From Fragilariopsis cylindrus CCMP1102 (Eukaryota; Bacillariophyta; Bacillariophyceae; Bacillariales; Bacillariaceae), in NCBI GenBank assembly GCA_900095095.1, contig FMBT01000027.1, positions 1 to 62,542 on the forward strand: a stretch of 62,542 bases of DNA, read 5' to 3'. The notes beneath the pieces are model-generated. The model searched no databases. It was not told the origin of the DNA and was given only the letters and a program-made list of their open reading frames with translations. A program made the position numbers and the translations under genes. This document shows, in pieces, positions 31,294 to 43,098 of the stretch. Each line of letters begins with the position of its first letter. Position 1 is the first letter of the stretch.

Positions 31294-33879
31294 CTAAAAT
31301 TCGGCCATAGTCTCACTGCGTCGATTCATATTTTTCACTCTATGAACAATCTTTTCGATCTCTTCAGAATATTTGTCTCTCTGGTCGCTTAAGTCGCTAG
31401 TTCTCAGTAGATCGTTCGCCTCATTTATACATTCTATTGATTTCTTCGTTGAATTAGTAATTAGTACAATTTCCCCCATAGCAATTAACGAAGCTACCAG
31501 CTGTTGTTTGGCATTTTTCGTATCTCGGTTTTCTTCCTCGAGCTTCGCTATAACCGTTCTTTTCATGTCTACTACGACATCTATTGTTTTCGTACAAGCT
31601 TTGTAGTCTCTTATTTTCTTCGACATCTCCACTTTTTCTTCTAATCGAGATATAGTGGCTTCGTAGCCTTCAATGCATCCAATTTCAGTTACTGACACGG
31701 GATATTGTTCTTGGTGCATTTTACTTGCAGCAAGATGAGATTTTTCCCATATCATGTTGACAATCGGATGGGAATCAGGAAACCCTTCTTTTCTGATATA
31801 GAAAAGAGCCTGGTTGAAGCTCTTAAAGGCATCGCCTTCTTTGTTTCGTAATAGTTCTATAGAGCCAATACCTGCAAGGCACATAGCACAGTGGACATAA
31901 TTTGATCGATTCTCAGCTTTCCGCTGTTTATCACTAGCCTTGCGGAGTTCCAGAGATTCGCCATATAGTTTTGCGGCTTCAGTATATTTCTTGTCAGTTA
32001 GTTTCACTTTTGCTATGTGATATAAAACACATGCGATCTCGTCCTGGCGTTTTGTAAGTCGATTGTTGGATTGAATTTAACAATTTCTGAGCAATACTGA
32101 AGTCCGCCTGCAAAATTGACAGCGCCTCTAGGAATGAAGCAATAGCTAGGTCGAACTTCGATTCAGCAGCAAGACTTTTCCCTAATTTTTTCAATGTCAG
32201 TGCAATGCTAGAATTACTGATCAACCAGGTATTTTTCCAAGGTCTTTCGCTGATACATCATACTGTTTCCTTTTGTCTCTCTGAATACGTAGAGCGTTTC
32301 TCGCTGCATTCGTAGCCAATTCGTGCTCTTCCTGCAGACCATAGCATTCAGCCAAATTCGCCCACATTTGAATGTGCTTGGTTGAAGTATAGTCTGATCC
32401 TTCTACGAATCCTTTTACGAAGTCCTCCTCGTATATATGGATGGCATCACTCAACTTCTTGACGGCGACATTATATTTTTTCTGTTGAATATCAAGACTC
32501 CTAAGTCATTCAATATGGAGCATTTTCTTTCAGAAATATTTCCCTCCCCCCTTTCAAGCGTTGCAATAGCTTTTTCGTATAAATCAATAGCCTTTGCAAC
32601 GTTACATATACCACCAATGTGTTCATAAAGCTTGGCTGCTTCTTGATACATGATTCCAGTTTTGGGGTGCGAGTCTCCAAGTGCTATTTCGCAAATCAAA
32701 ATAGCATCGTTCATTGCTCTCAGAGCTTTCTCGTTCTGTCTAATTTCGCTGTAAAACACGCTCAACAAGCCTTTCGTATAAGCAATTTGAGGATGTGACT
32801 CTCCAAGATACATCAGCTCGAGGGAAAGAACGGTTGAAAGCTTATCAAAGATATCTTCGTAGAGAAAACCCCGACTTGTTTCGTCCATCGTTGCTGCAAT
32901 TTTTCCGCGTATCCGTTCCACCGTTTGATGCAATGATTTTCGTATATATTGTGACTCCATCGCCTCCTCGATTTTTTCCACCATCTCTTCCATCGAAGAT
33001 CTTTCCTCACGAGCACTAGATCCCTTCTTATGATGCCGTTTATCAAAAATTGCCTGGCGTTCATATATAGCTCTTGCTTCTTCGCAGCAGCTTATTGCTT
33101 TATCGTATTCTCCTGTCTTTCGTAGATAAGTGCCATCATCTTTCTAATTTCTGCTATGACTAAAGCAATCTCTGTCCATTCCTCATGTAAGATGATAAAT
33201 AACGCAGTTTTTTCGAATTTTGGTTTGCTTGACGCTGCATTTTCCATCTGTTCTGATATCCTCTTTATTCCTTGTCTTAAAATACGTAGTCCGTCCTTAT
33301 AAATTGCAACAGCCTTTTCTTCATTTCCTTGTGATGCTCGATGTGATGCGGCATCGATCAATAATTGAACTTCCACGATAAAATTACTGTTGCTACCCGT
33401 AATAGGAGTAGAAAGTGGTCGAATGTGTGATGATATATCATCATCATCATCATCGACTGGAAAACATACATCATACCCTAAACATTTCCCATGTATAGAT
33501 GCATCTTCGCCTTCTTCTTCCTTATCTGGATACTCTTGTATTGGTGACAGAGAATTTTCATAACTCTTCCTTTCTTTTGTTGCCTTCGTAATCTCGATGC
33601 ATGTTTTCCTTCTTTGTTGTCCCTCCTAGTAAATACGGTAGGAGGAGCAGGAGATATAACACCGACATTCGTAGTAGGAATAGGAATTGTGGTCCTGGTA
33701 GAGTAGTCCCGCACTTCACGATCCGTTATTGAACTGTCTTCTCGACTTTCTAGTGATTTCTCGCTTACATTTTCTGGAGCATTTCCTAGTTGTGGTGATT
33801 GCAATGTTTTCAAGATTGCCATACTGCTTTTTTCATTTGTATTATCGATAGGGACAACAGCAAGATCCCACTTCTCCAT
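31294..33879 (-). CDS. Kinesin-light-chain-like TPR protein, frameshifted
   Basis: Tetratricopeptide-repeat scaffold, probably cytosolic and binding protein partners. Starts at ATG 33879 with a Ser/Thr-rich region. TPRs begin around EEKAVAIYKDGLRILRQGIK. KLC-style units include ELMYLGESHPQIAYTKGLLS, ALRAMNDAILICEIALGDSH followed by PKTGIMYQEAAKLY, AIDLYEKAIATLERGEG and AESKFDLAIASFLEALSIL. The last ORF (31294-32007) ends in coiled-coil-like sequence (LEEKVEMSKKIRDYKACTKT). At least five breaks (near 33535, 33080, 32490, 32225 and 32005) separate overlapping ORFs that all read as TPRs in order. The order and spacing leave little doubt that this is one locus. Confidence 0.65.
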
Positions 33880-34361
33880 TGCTTATTTACGATATGCAGA
33901 TGCTGTTGTTGACGTAATGGTTTTAGTTGGTTGGTTAGTTGGTTAGCCACCATGCAATACTTCTTGATTAACCGAACTCCTAAACACATGCGATTAATTC
34001 CATTAATATCCTGTTCTCCCTCCACTGTAAAAGAGAATAATAATGATTTCTTAACGTATCCTACTTAAAAGTATTGACATATTATTATGTATTGCCCCGA
34101 AAAAATGATCGCTGAAATAATTTTGTATGGTATGGTATGATTACTACGTACAATGTATAAGTAGTACTCGTAGTATGATACGCCTATTATTTGGAGCTCG
34201 CTCTGCCTTCTTTACTTCGTACTTTAACTGAACAACACCAACAATAACAACAACAACATCACATCAAGAATCACAACAACATAATCATCACAGATAGAGC
34301 AACAAACAAGCTCTCTTTTCAAACAACATCGAAACTGTAGAGTTCATTATTTGTCAATACC
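33880..34361. other. Divergent upstream spacer
   Basis: Between the TPR gene and NDUFA13. It includes a GGTTAGTTGGTTA microrepeat (33930-33946) and CAA/CAT-rich sequence before 34300. No gene was seen. Confidence 0.4.
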
Positions 34362-34971
34362 ATGAGCGTCCGACCAGATGTAAACTTTGTTCCCAAGCAG
34401 GAAATGGGCCCTGCGAGTGGTTGGGCCCATGGGAAGGTGAGTGTGTGTGTGTGTGTGTGTGTAGCCTCGTTCGCTGCTGCTGCTGCTGCTGCTGCTGGTG
34501 GTTCTTTTTTAACTGCATGAACCATAATGCCATATGTATAGTATTTATTTACAGCATGCTGATTATACTGACTAAATTGATACTATCATTTCTGTCATCT
34601 TCCTTATTCTTCGTCATTTCTACTTCTAGTCAATTTTTGAATTTACGAAAGGACGTCGTGGTCCAAAGGGATGGCAATTATTCATGGGAGCATCGGTTGC
34701 AATTTTTTGGGGTTTCTCTAGATTGGGAGCCGGAAATAAAAAACGAGCGGAACAAAAACTTTTTGAGCGTCAGGAACGGTACACACTAGTATCACTATTA
34801 CAGAATGAGGCTGATCGTGAATACATTATGAGAGAAAAGAAATTACAGAATCATGAGGCAAATATCATGTCTGAAATTCCAGGTTGGGTTGTTGGAAAAT
34901 CACAATATTATGGATCCCGGTGGACACCTGAGCATGTTATGGATGCGAACAAGAGTAATCAGAAGAAATAA
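34362..34971 (+). CDS. NDUFA13: NADH dehydrogenase complex I subunit NDUFA13/GRIM-19, two exons
   Basis: Accessory subunit of mitochondrial complex I. Exons 34362-34436 and 34630-34971 give 138 aa. It starts MSVRPDVNFVPKQEMGPASG. After the intron, KGRRGPKGWQLFMGASVAIF plus WGFSRLG forms the single membrane span, followed by the family pattern ER...RYTLVSLLQNEADREYI and PGWVVGKSQYYGSRWTP at the end. The size fits GRIM-19 homologues (about 140 aa). The 193-bp intron begins GTGAGTGTGTGTG, continuing into a TG microsatellite and a GCT run. Confidence 0.88.
34437..34629 (+). other. NDUFA13 intron
   Basis: Donor GTGAGT in a TG repeat, acceptor CTTCTAG. A CTG/GCT triplet tract lies at 34477-34500. 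Confidence 0.85.
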
Positions 34972-36156
34972 ATAAATATTATATACTTTTTATGATGACA
35001 ATATTGTCACGATATAATAATATCTGATGTCGATATACAGTACGAAAGAAACAAAAATTAATCCGAAAGAAATAATAATAACCTGCTGAAAGAAACAGTA
35101 CGCTCAGCAACAACAAAAGAACAACGACGGTCAATAGATAATAGAGATCCTTCTTCAATTAATAGTTTAAATCGATTCTAAATTATTACGGTAATGCATT
35201 AAAAAACGTAGCTATGAAGGAGGATATTATTGTTTGGCATATTGTCAAGCAAAAAAAATCCTCCTCTTTGATCGAACTTGATACTATATACGTATATTAT
35301 ATGCATGTGCAGATATTATCATATAGTATGTAGTACAATGCACAAAATATAGTACTATCATAATCGATAGCAGTTAACAATATGAGACGATGACAGTACG
35401 TTTTGGAAAAAGAAACCTTAATATATAATGAAGAACTTGAGAAACATTTCTAGTGTAGTTCCGCTTACTTCGATTGAGATGATTCAGATCTCTTCGATGA
35501 ATTCAATAATCATGCCAAGCTAATTTTTAAGTAATTAGAAAAAATCAAAGACGGATGATACTGAAAAGTATTCAAGATTAGCCCGACGATTACATAGAGT
35601 TAAAAAAAATGGTGACTTGATATACCGATGCCAAGACCAAAAAAATGGATATAGGCCAGTCCAAATCTAATCCCAGCTAGATAGAGGAATGCTTGTAATA
35701 GACATACATAAGAGCTGATCTAGTACTATAGCGACTGGAGCAAGACCAAACCGACTATTTTAAATAGTTCGAATTTATATGCGTACAATTACTAAAGTGA
35801 TTCAATCACGACCTAAACGAAAATGTAGAATGAATCCCATGGATGAGATATTATTTATAGTGGTCCGTCTAAAATTGTCCTTGGGATTGTGCATAAATAC
35901 TATCGCAATTCAAAGATCCTCTGGTTTTCCTATTTTTCATAAATACTACGTATATGACTAATCAAATCAAAGTAGAGTTGTCATTATTATAGCTAATTTT
36001 TGGTATTATTTAATCGTATCGGCCATTGATCTCTGATTGGAAAAGTTTCCTTTCTTAGTCTTCATACGCATACAGACACGAACGCACACAAGGAATATTT
36101 AAAAAGAGATACAGACACGAACGCACACAAGGAATATTTAAAAAGAGAGACTATAC
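34972..36156. other. Long gene-free spacer
   Basis: About 1.2 kb, AT-rich, with no ORF that looks coding on either strand. Its right end holds the 41-bp tandem duplication listed separately. Confidence 0.5.
36067..36148. repeat. Two-copy tandem repeat, 41-bp unit
   Basis: ATACAGACACGAACGCACAC followed by AAGGAATATTTAAAAAGAG occurs twice head to tail without visible differences, next to the 3' end of the following minus-strand gene. Confidence 0.8.
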
Positions 36157-37213
36157 TCAGAAATTCTCTAGGTATTCCATCATGACCTTGTTCTTCGCCT
36201 GTTTTTCAGTTAGAGAGTTTGTGTTCATCAGCCACTTCATACGATCCACCGCGGGGTAAAATCTAGAATAATCAGTACCTAGTACAATATTCGGATTCCA
36301 TACCATATCTTCAATATCTTTCTTCGTTGATGGTTGACTTAATTTCATATTATCGTCAGCGCTCTTGGTTACGGCGAAATAATCCACAGTCGATCGAATA
36401 ATGTCTTTACATTGGGTAACACAGTTATCCCAATCAGCCGATCCCGATTTTGTCGCGTCACATGACCAATCGTCCTTCACATCTTTTAGATTATCGGCGG
36501 CACCGAATTATCGGTGTGAGATTTCTGAAGATTTCTTGCTGCAATATAGGAGCCAAAGCTTCCATTAGCAGCAGTGCAAGCTGTACCCCACCCACTACAC
36601 TTTCCTACCAGTTTGTTAACGACAGCGGGTAGTTGTTGAGAAATAATTCCATTTTGACTCACGCCAGCAATAAATGCCAACCCCAATAAGCATATTTGTA
36701 AGTACAAAGAGCATCACGTCTTGGCATCGTCATTCTATTTTTCATGTAGACATTGTTTATCTGTTTGTCCAGTCGGCCCTCAATATAGCCATCCTCAGTG
36801 TTCAACACACCAGCAGGGGGTGGTGGTTTCGAATCCTGTAACATAAGATCAAATTGACTGTCGTATTGACGGGCGTTGCTGGACAGTCCTTGGCACCGTT
36901 GCTGGAAGAGCTCCAACGATCTCTTTGAATTTGACTTGGCGGAAGTGTACGTTGCCGCTTGGGCCCGAAACTTGTACACTTTTGCCTTGATTGCTTGCGA
37001 TGTGGTAAAACTACGTACCATGTTCTTGATTTTGTTTTCATTGAGTAGCCACTTTTTTACAAATGGGACGGAACCGATAGGACACATACCAAAGAAGGAC
37101 ACCCCCGTTTTATACTGGACCGGAAGCTTTAAGACTGCGACTTGTGAAAAGGCAGCTGCCGCAGCCAATACTAGGGTAGTGACGCGTCCGAATTCGACCT
37201 GTCTCCGTCTCAT
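36157..37213 (-). CDS. Hypothetical secreted/membrane protein, two frameshifts
   Basis: I do not recognise this family. The ATG at 37213 is followed by Arg residues and a hydrophobic stretch (TTLVLAAAAAFSQVAVL), a signal peptide or anchor. A second hydrophobic segment, QICLLGLAFIAGV, is reached after a one-base shift near 36706. Another shift near 36505 leads to AADNLKDVKDDWSCDATKSG plus SADWDNCVTQC and an end at MMEYLENF. Both breaks equal single-base deletions. Paired Cys residues in the last part suggest a lumenal or extracellular domain. Confidence 0.5.
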
Positions 37214-38013
37214 TTTTGATACTCTTGACCATCATCGATGCCGTTGCCATTGGACGTGACGATCCGTTCCGTACGTTTACTACTTGAATCGTCGGGATCA
37301 TTGTCGGTTCTATCAAAGCTGAGATCTGTTAATGTTATTATACAAAGAATAAACCGAAACAATTTGATTCGTTAATGAAATGAGAAACTTCAGAAGAACA
37401 CAAAATACCAATACTGCAATGGTTCTGATGTTGTTTCGGAACGGATGAAAAAAAGAGTCGAGTATCTTGCTTATTACATACATGCTGTACGGTGCAACTC
37501 TGAATTGGGGATCGTGCCATCGCCCCTATTTTTACGAATTACTCTACTAAGCAAGCTAGGTTGACGTTTTCCTTCAACCACAACCAATAGCGCAAGCGCT
37601 AGGAGATACACGATCTCTACAATCCTTAGACTTTTCATCTCCTCTCTTAAAATTTAGATTTTGTCCGACCAATGGATCCTATCCAATGTTCTAACAACTG
37701 TGCCTTTGTGCAAAACTGAAAAATAATTACTGCTTGACAACATGTTGAATCGAATGTTGATCTTGTTTTCCCCTATGCTGTTTTGGTCTATCAAAATATA
37801 CTCTTACTTGGGCAATCTTTGAATTCAACCGATGTCGATGCGGAATGACAATAAAAGTCTCTCAAGTGAGTGAGTCCGTCGTAGTAGGATCCATGTTAAT
37901 ATTGTTGCCCCCGTTTGGTCCATTGCTTGGCCTGTGGTAACTATTAATAACTGCTATTCCTGACAACGGCCGCAGCTACAATACTGTATAGTATGTTTGT
38001 TGGTGTGCTGGTT
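37214..38013. other. Gene-free spacer
   Basis: 800 bp with no supported gene. Only short unsupported ORFs are present. Confidence 0.45.
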
Positions 38014-38634
38014 TTACTTTGATAATGCTGTCTCATGATGGCCGTTCGGCTGCTCGTCGTGGTGTTGTTGTTGTTGCTGCTGCTGAAATATTGCACTTTC
38101 CCGTCGTAACTTCATCTCGAGGTCAAACCTATTTTGCATATCTTGTTTTAACTTCTGTCGGCTCGTCTTCGTACTGAAGTACGCCTGGCAAGAAATGACC
38201 AGTATTGTCATAGTTGGGTAGAACCAAACATCGAAAATTATCACGTAGGTCGGAAGCGGATGCTTCGTCAACCCCGCGACATAGCTCAGACATGTACGAC
38301 CCAGGAATAATAGTAGCACCGACAGCTTTGCCGTCGTGGGTGCGTAGTCCACAAAAGCGATGGCAGCCGCCAGGGGTTGTGGTTGTGGTGGATCCGGTTT
38401 GTCCGACGTTATATTATAATCATGATCCATATAGTAGTGGATTCCAATGTGGTCGGATTCGAATACATACATCAACGCTACTAGTGTCAATCCGACAGTC
38501 GCCGGCAGTACATCAACTACATATTCGAGTCCCAAGGGTTTGGGATGAATTATATGATCCACTGCAAGGCACACCGCAAATCCTGTTGCTAGTACGGACA
38601 CCTTGGTCTTTACGGAAATTCTTTTGGTAGTCAT
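38014..38634 (-). CDS. Multi-pass membrane protein of unknown function
   Basis: 206 aa from the ATG at 38634, uninterrupted. Hydrophobic segments lie at about residues 13-27 (VLATGFAVCLAV), 40-60 (VVDVLPATVGLTLVALMYVF), 97-117 (TAKLSVLLLFLGRTCLSYVA) and 128-147 (YVIIFDVWFYPTMTILVISC). That suggests four spans. The C-terminal tail is charged with a Gln run and ends in His/Asn-rich sequence. It resembles small TMEM-type proteins in layout, but I cannot place it. Confidence 0.6.
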   Translation of the reverse strand: MTTKRISVKTKVSVLATGFAVCLAVDHIIHPKPLGLEYVVDVLPATVGLTLVALMYVFESDHIGIHYYMDHDYNITSDKPDPPQPQPLAAAIAFVDYAPTTAKLSVLLLFLGRTCLSYVAGLTKHPLPTYVIIFDVWFYPTMTILVISCQAYFSTKTSRQKLKQDMQNRFDLEMKLRRESAIFQQQQQQQHHDEQPNGHHETALSK

Positions 38635-39106
38635 GTTACTAGATTACTAAAGTTGTTTGGGTTTGTTGTAGTATACAGCAGTTTAATTTCGACCAAGTGG
38701 TACGATTGTCGTGTTACTGGAAGTATCGACAAAAGAGATACGTACTGTACGACCGATAGAGTAAGACTCGAATGGTATTATACAAGTCTTGTATAATTTA
38801 ATTCGTTTTTCGTTTGGTATATGTGGTTATTAATTCACTTAGCAGGTATTAAACAGGGGCTATAATATCAAATAATACGCCCCACACTCAGTACGCGACA
38901 CTAATATAGGTCGTGATCAAATCAATCCGAAAAGTATATTTGTCATCGGCGGCACTAATGTACTCATATCTTATTTTGAGAATTTTGTAACACATAATAC
39001 TTTACTCTATTATATCGGCACTTTCAACTTATCACATCATTGTTCATTATTTCTCTCTCTTTTCGAAAGGTTGTTTCATTCCGCTGGAATTTAAATCGAG
39101 AATATA
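38635..39106. other. Divergent upstream spacer
   Basis: Likely promoters of the membrane-protein gene and the SDR-like gene. A pyrimidine-rich TTTCTCTCTC lies near 39050. No gene was seen. Confidence 0.4.
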
Positions 39107-40347
39107 ATGATGATGTCGTCGTTGCTGAACTCATTTGCTACTACACTCCTAGCACTAACAATAGCAGTGACCATAAATGAAGGAGATTCTCAATGCCAAG
39201 CATTTTCCATGGCGATTTCTATGTCTATGTCTACGAAATCAGCCTTACCTAATAGGGGATCGGCAGCGAAACCTTTCGAGAAGAAAAAGGTAGCTGTATT
39301 TGGTGCAGGTGGTTACCTGGGAGGTTGTGTTTATGGATTTTTACAACGTGCTGGCTCATTGTATGGGACAGGCATCGCTGGAATTGGTGCACCAAGAGCA
39401 ATCGTAGCTTCAGCGTCCGGGTCGTCATCTCTAAATGGTGTCTTAAGCAAGAACTTTGTTTTAGCCCAAGCGGACGAGACATATATGCGTCTGACTGATA
39501 TGACATCTATCGATTCGATTCAATCTAAGATTAATGGATTTGATGCTGCCATATTGGCAACTCGTTATTCCTATGAGATAAAACCTGTTACTGGGGGAAC
39601 ATACGGTAAAGGCCCTAACGACCAAACCAAAGAATTTTACATGGACCAAAGAAGGTCTTCTTCTAGATCAATTGATGATCCACAATATTCTTTTGAAATC
39701 TTTAAAAATACATTGGAAGCATGTAAGAGATCAAATAAACTGCGACATTTAGTAGTACTTGAAACTGATACAGAATTTGATGGAGACGAAAATATAGTCG
39801 GAGAAAAATATCTACAGCTATTGGAGGAAGCTCAAATACCATATACGTATATAAAGCCATCAGGAAAGGTAGGATAGAAAGAAAAACAACGCACGTTCCT
39901 CGTTGTATTACTACTACTACCATTACTATTTCCTCCACTCTTTTTTTCCTCCTCTAAAACTAACAATAAGTAATAATATTTAATTGATCTTCTCCCTATA
40001 TTAAGTTTGAGAATATTGGAGACTTTACTTACATGAAGGGGGTCCAATCGGATTTGAAAATATCCCGAGCAACTTCAGTCGAAGAACTTATGGAAAATAC
40101 GAACAACAACAAATCGTCGTCGAGCAAAAACAAGACGATCTACCGGGAACATATTGCAGCTGTATGCGTTCAATCACTCATGAGTTTAGGATGGGATGAT
40201 AATAGGGTAATACAGATTGAACAATCATCATCTGAAGATGATCCTATGACGACAATGGCTGATAATAAGGGTGGTAAAGTCGTTCTACAAAAGGAATGGT
40301 GTGTGAATTCGAATATACTACAAAATTCTCTGGCGGCACTTTCCTAA
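39107..40347 (+). CDS. NAD(P)-binding (atypical SDR/NmrA-like) protein, probably plastid-targeted
   Basis: 367 aa from exons 39107-39868 and 40006-40347. A signal peptide (LLNSFATTLLALTIAVTI) leads to CQAFSM, an ASAF-like site with Phe at +1 that marks diatom plastid import, followed by a Ser/Met-rich transit stretch. The Rossmann motif is VAVFGAGGYLGGCVYGFL. Later segments, LRHLVVLETDTEF and GEKYLQLLEEAQIPYTYIKP plus SGK, match the NmrA/atypical-SDR pattern (no YxxxK catalytic pair). After splicing it reads FENIGDFTYMKGVQ. Substrate unknown. Confidence 0.7.
39869..40005 (+). other. Intron in SDR-like gene
   Basis: Donor GTAGGATA, acceptor ATATTAAG, 137 bp, phase 0. Confidence 0.75.
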
Positions 40348-40774
40348 TCTCTCTCTTGGCTACCTACCACCGTATAGATGGTATTTCGATTGTACTGCTA
40401 ATTAATGATTGTTTGATTATCTTACGGCTATTGGATACTTACGAATAGTACAACACATAATGTTCATTGAATGCAACATCCAATCAATTATTGCATTACA
40501 ATAGAGAGTCGAAAGTCGAAAGCACTTTCTTTTGTAGACTGCTAGCTAGTTAATAGTCGCGCGCTTTCAGCATGATTATTCGACCAATGCGACTAAAATC
40601 CCATGTGTGATCCTGTAATAATCCTGAATCAGTGGTACAGTAACGACGATGATGGATAATTACATCACATAGAGTTACACATCTGAAAGCAATACATTGC
40701 ACTCTAAACAGACTCTCTGTACCAGCTACCCGTTGTGAGAATAATCTCATCGTTTGCACTACTTCAATAAGCAT
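40348..40774. other. Spacer
   Basis: 3' flank of the SDR-like gene and 5' flank of the peptidase gene. No gene was seen. Confidence 0.45.
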
Positions 40775-42970
40775 ATGACAATCTTTATTAAGCGACCCGT
40801 TTTCAGTGTTGCGTGCATATTCCTACTTCGCACTTGCAAATCTTTTCATTCTGAGAGTTTTACTATTGCAAGATCTTGGTCCACTGTCACTTCTTCATCG
40901 CCATTCTCGTTAGCTGCTGCGGCAACCAGTGACAATAACAACGACATCGACGGGAAAGTCGAAGGCAAAACTGGGTGGAATCATAATCCACCATCGGAAT
41001 CTTCTCCTTTTTGGAAAGAAGAAGAATCATTGACAGATTCCAATCAAGAAAAGACGACAACAAAAAAACTACGTACGGGCTGGTTACACAATACCGAGGC
41101 TGTAAATAAAAACAAAACGACGAAAGAATCAGCGACTACTACTGGTGGAGTATCGAAAGCACAATTACGTTTACAACAGGCTATGAAAGAACAAAGGGAT
41201 AATCACCGAATCGTATCGCCAGGTGCATTGCACGCATGTGGTGAGGATCGACAAATCGTTGTCACCGAACATCGACTGTCTGTACCTATTGATCACGTCA
41301 ACGAAGGAAAAGAGTCAAAAAATCGTATCGACGTAGCATTCACTATAGTAGAAGAAATCAAGGACGAAGCAAGTCAAAGATGGTTCGAATCAACTTTTGC
41401 GACCATGACACCCTCGCAACGAGCCACTGCGTACATTAAGCGATGTGCAATGACATCCGCTGAAGATATGTTTATCTACCTCCAAGGTGGTCCTGGTTTT
41501 GGTGCTCCCACTCCCGTTGTTGGACTAGATTTTGCAGCGAAGGGGTCTTCATGGGGATCTGCCGCCTTAGATCGTTACCAGCGTGTCGTGTTAATGGATC
41601 AACGAGGTACGGGATCTTCAACTCCAATCACAAAGCAAAGCCTGGAACAACGCTTTCCTGACTTGTTCATGCTAGACGATGTCGACATAGGAAGTGACCA
41701 AGCCGATAGCATCAATGACAAAAAGGATCAAGGTGATATCATGGATCACATACAAAAATCTTACCCCGAAGAATTTGGAAAGTTTTCAAAATCTAGGGAT
41801 GATGCCACAAAATTCATGAGTCAATTCAGAGCGGACAACATTGTTCGGGACGCCGAAATCATTCGAGAGGCCTTAATGTTGCCCCCTTCTATCGACGACG
41901 ATAACAAGAAAAGTGAAGAAATCGATGCCGCATCGTTACCACGTCCATGGGGTGGAAGTTTGGGCCAATCATTTGGTGGCTTCTGTACAATGACATATCT
42001 ATCGATGATTAAACATCCACCAAAAGTTTCTCTCTTTACTGGTGGTATTGCTCCAATGTTGGCTAACAACGCCGTTGACGTGTACACTTCTCTCTGGAAC
42101 AAGATCCGAGAAAGAAACCTTCGATATTATGACATGTACCCCGGAGATATTGCCTTGGTGAAGACAATTGTCCGAAAACTATTGGAAGCGGAGAAGGAGG
42201 GAACACCGATACAGCTGCTATCAGGAGGGAAATTAACTGCACGACGCTTTTTACAATTGGGAATGATGCTGGGGGGAGGGGCTTCGAGCTTTGCTTCAAT
42301 GCATAAGCTATTTTCTTCGGCATTTTTGCAGTCAACAACTGGTGGAGAAGTACACGAAGAGTTCACTCGTGGGTTTTTAAAGACAGTCGAAAATGAACAA
42401 TCATTTGACGAAACGCCCTTATACTTTATACTTCACGAAAGTATATATGCGGATGGAAATCGTAGAAAGGAGGAAAAGTCAATCGATATTGCTACTAAGT
42501 GGAGCGCCAATTCTGCATACGAAACTAAGGTACATTCACGTTCTGGGGAAGAAACCGAATACGATTATAGATTGACAAGCTTGGAGGATAATAATCGACC
42601 TGTTTTATTTTTTGGAGAGATGGTATTCCCTTGGATGACGGAAGACTATAAGGAATTAGGAGGCATCGGTCTTACCGAACTTTCGCATGCATTGGCTAAG
42701 AAGGATGACTGGGGACCGCTGTACGATGCTGATCACATGCGGGCTGTACTGGATGACGGAAGAACGCGTAGTGCAGCTGCGATATATTACGACGATATGT
42801 ACGTTGATTTCGATAATTGCATGAAGGTAACATCTCGCAATGGACCTCTCGAGAAATGCAAAGTTTATATAACTAACGAATACCAACACTCCGGGCTCAG
42901 AGATGACGGTGCGGCTATATTTTCCAAGCTACACGGTATGGCAACGGGCAGCATACGAACTCCTAGCTAA
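40775..42970 (+). CDS. Alpha/beta-hydrolase, prolyl-aminopeptidase-like (peptidase S33)
   Basis: 731 aa from the ATG at 40775, uninterrupted. A hydrophobic start (FSVACIFLLRTCKSFHS) suggests a signal peptide, possibly plastid-type. The S33 signature is YLQGGPGFGAPTP (oxyanion loop; usually HGGPG), followed by LMDQRGTGSSTP (about residue 275) and the nucleophile elbow GQSFGGFCTMTYL (about residue 395). The likely acid and histidine lie in YYDDMYVD and EYQHSGLRDDG near the end. The length exceeds bacterial prolyl iminopeptidases (about 430 aa) because of a 130-residue N-terminal linker rich in Lys/Thr and an insertion between the DQRG and GQS motifs. Confidence 0.8.
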   Translation: MTIFIKRPVFSVACIFLLRTCKSFHSESFTIARSWSTVTSSSPFSLAAAATSDNNNDIDGKVEGKTGWNHNPPSESSPFWKEEESLTDSNQEKTTTKKLRTGWLHNTEAVNKNKTTKESATTTGGVSKAQLRLQQAMKEQRDNHRIVSPGALHACGEDRQIVVTEHRLSVPIDHVNEGKESKNRIDVAFTIVEEIKDEASQRWFESTFATMTPSQRATAYIKRCAMTSAEDMFIYLQGGPGFGAPTPVVGLDFAAKGSSWGSAALDRYQRVVLMDQRGTGSSTPITKQSLEQRFPDLFMLDDVDIGSDQADSINDKKDQGDIMDHIQKSYPEEFGKFSKSRDDATKFMSQFRADNIVRDAEIIREALMLPPSIDDDNKKSEEIDAASLPRPWGGSLGQSFGGFCTMTYLSMIKHPPKVSLFTGGIAPMLANNAVDVYTSLWNKIRERNLRYYDMYPGDIALVKTIVRKLLEAEKEGTPIQLLSGGKLTARRFLQLGMMLGGGASSFASMHKLFSSAFLQSTTGGEVHEEFTRGFLKTVENEQSFDETPLYFILHESIYADGNRRKEEKSIDIATKWSANSAYETKVHSRSGEETEYDYRLTSLEDNNRPVLFFGEMVFPWMTEDYKELGGIGLTELSHALAKKDDWGPLYDADHMRAVLDDGRTRSAAAIYYDDMYVDFDNCMKVTSRNGPLEKCKVYITNEYQHSGLRDDGAAIFSKLHGMATGSIRTPS

Positions 42971-43098
42971 ATATTTACCTTTTGATCTCCAATTAATTGA
43001 TCAATAAACTCATAAAACTAGAACATAAATCGGACATTATTTTTTTCGTAACGGCCTAATATACATTAATATTTCATTTATTTAAAGTGTGTGAAGGC

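Noticed and set aside
35779-35961. Plus-strand 60-aa ORF in the 35-36 kb spacer
   Set aside because: Random-looking composition, isolated, with no splice or domain support.
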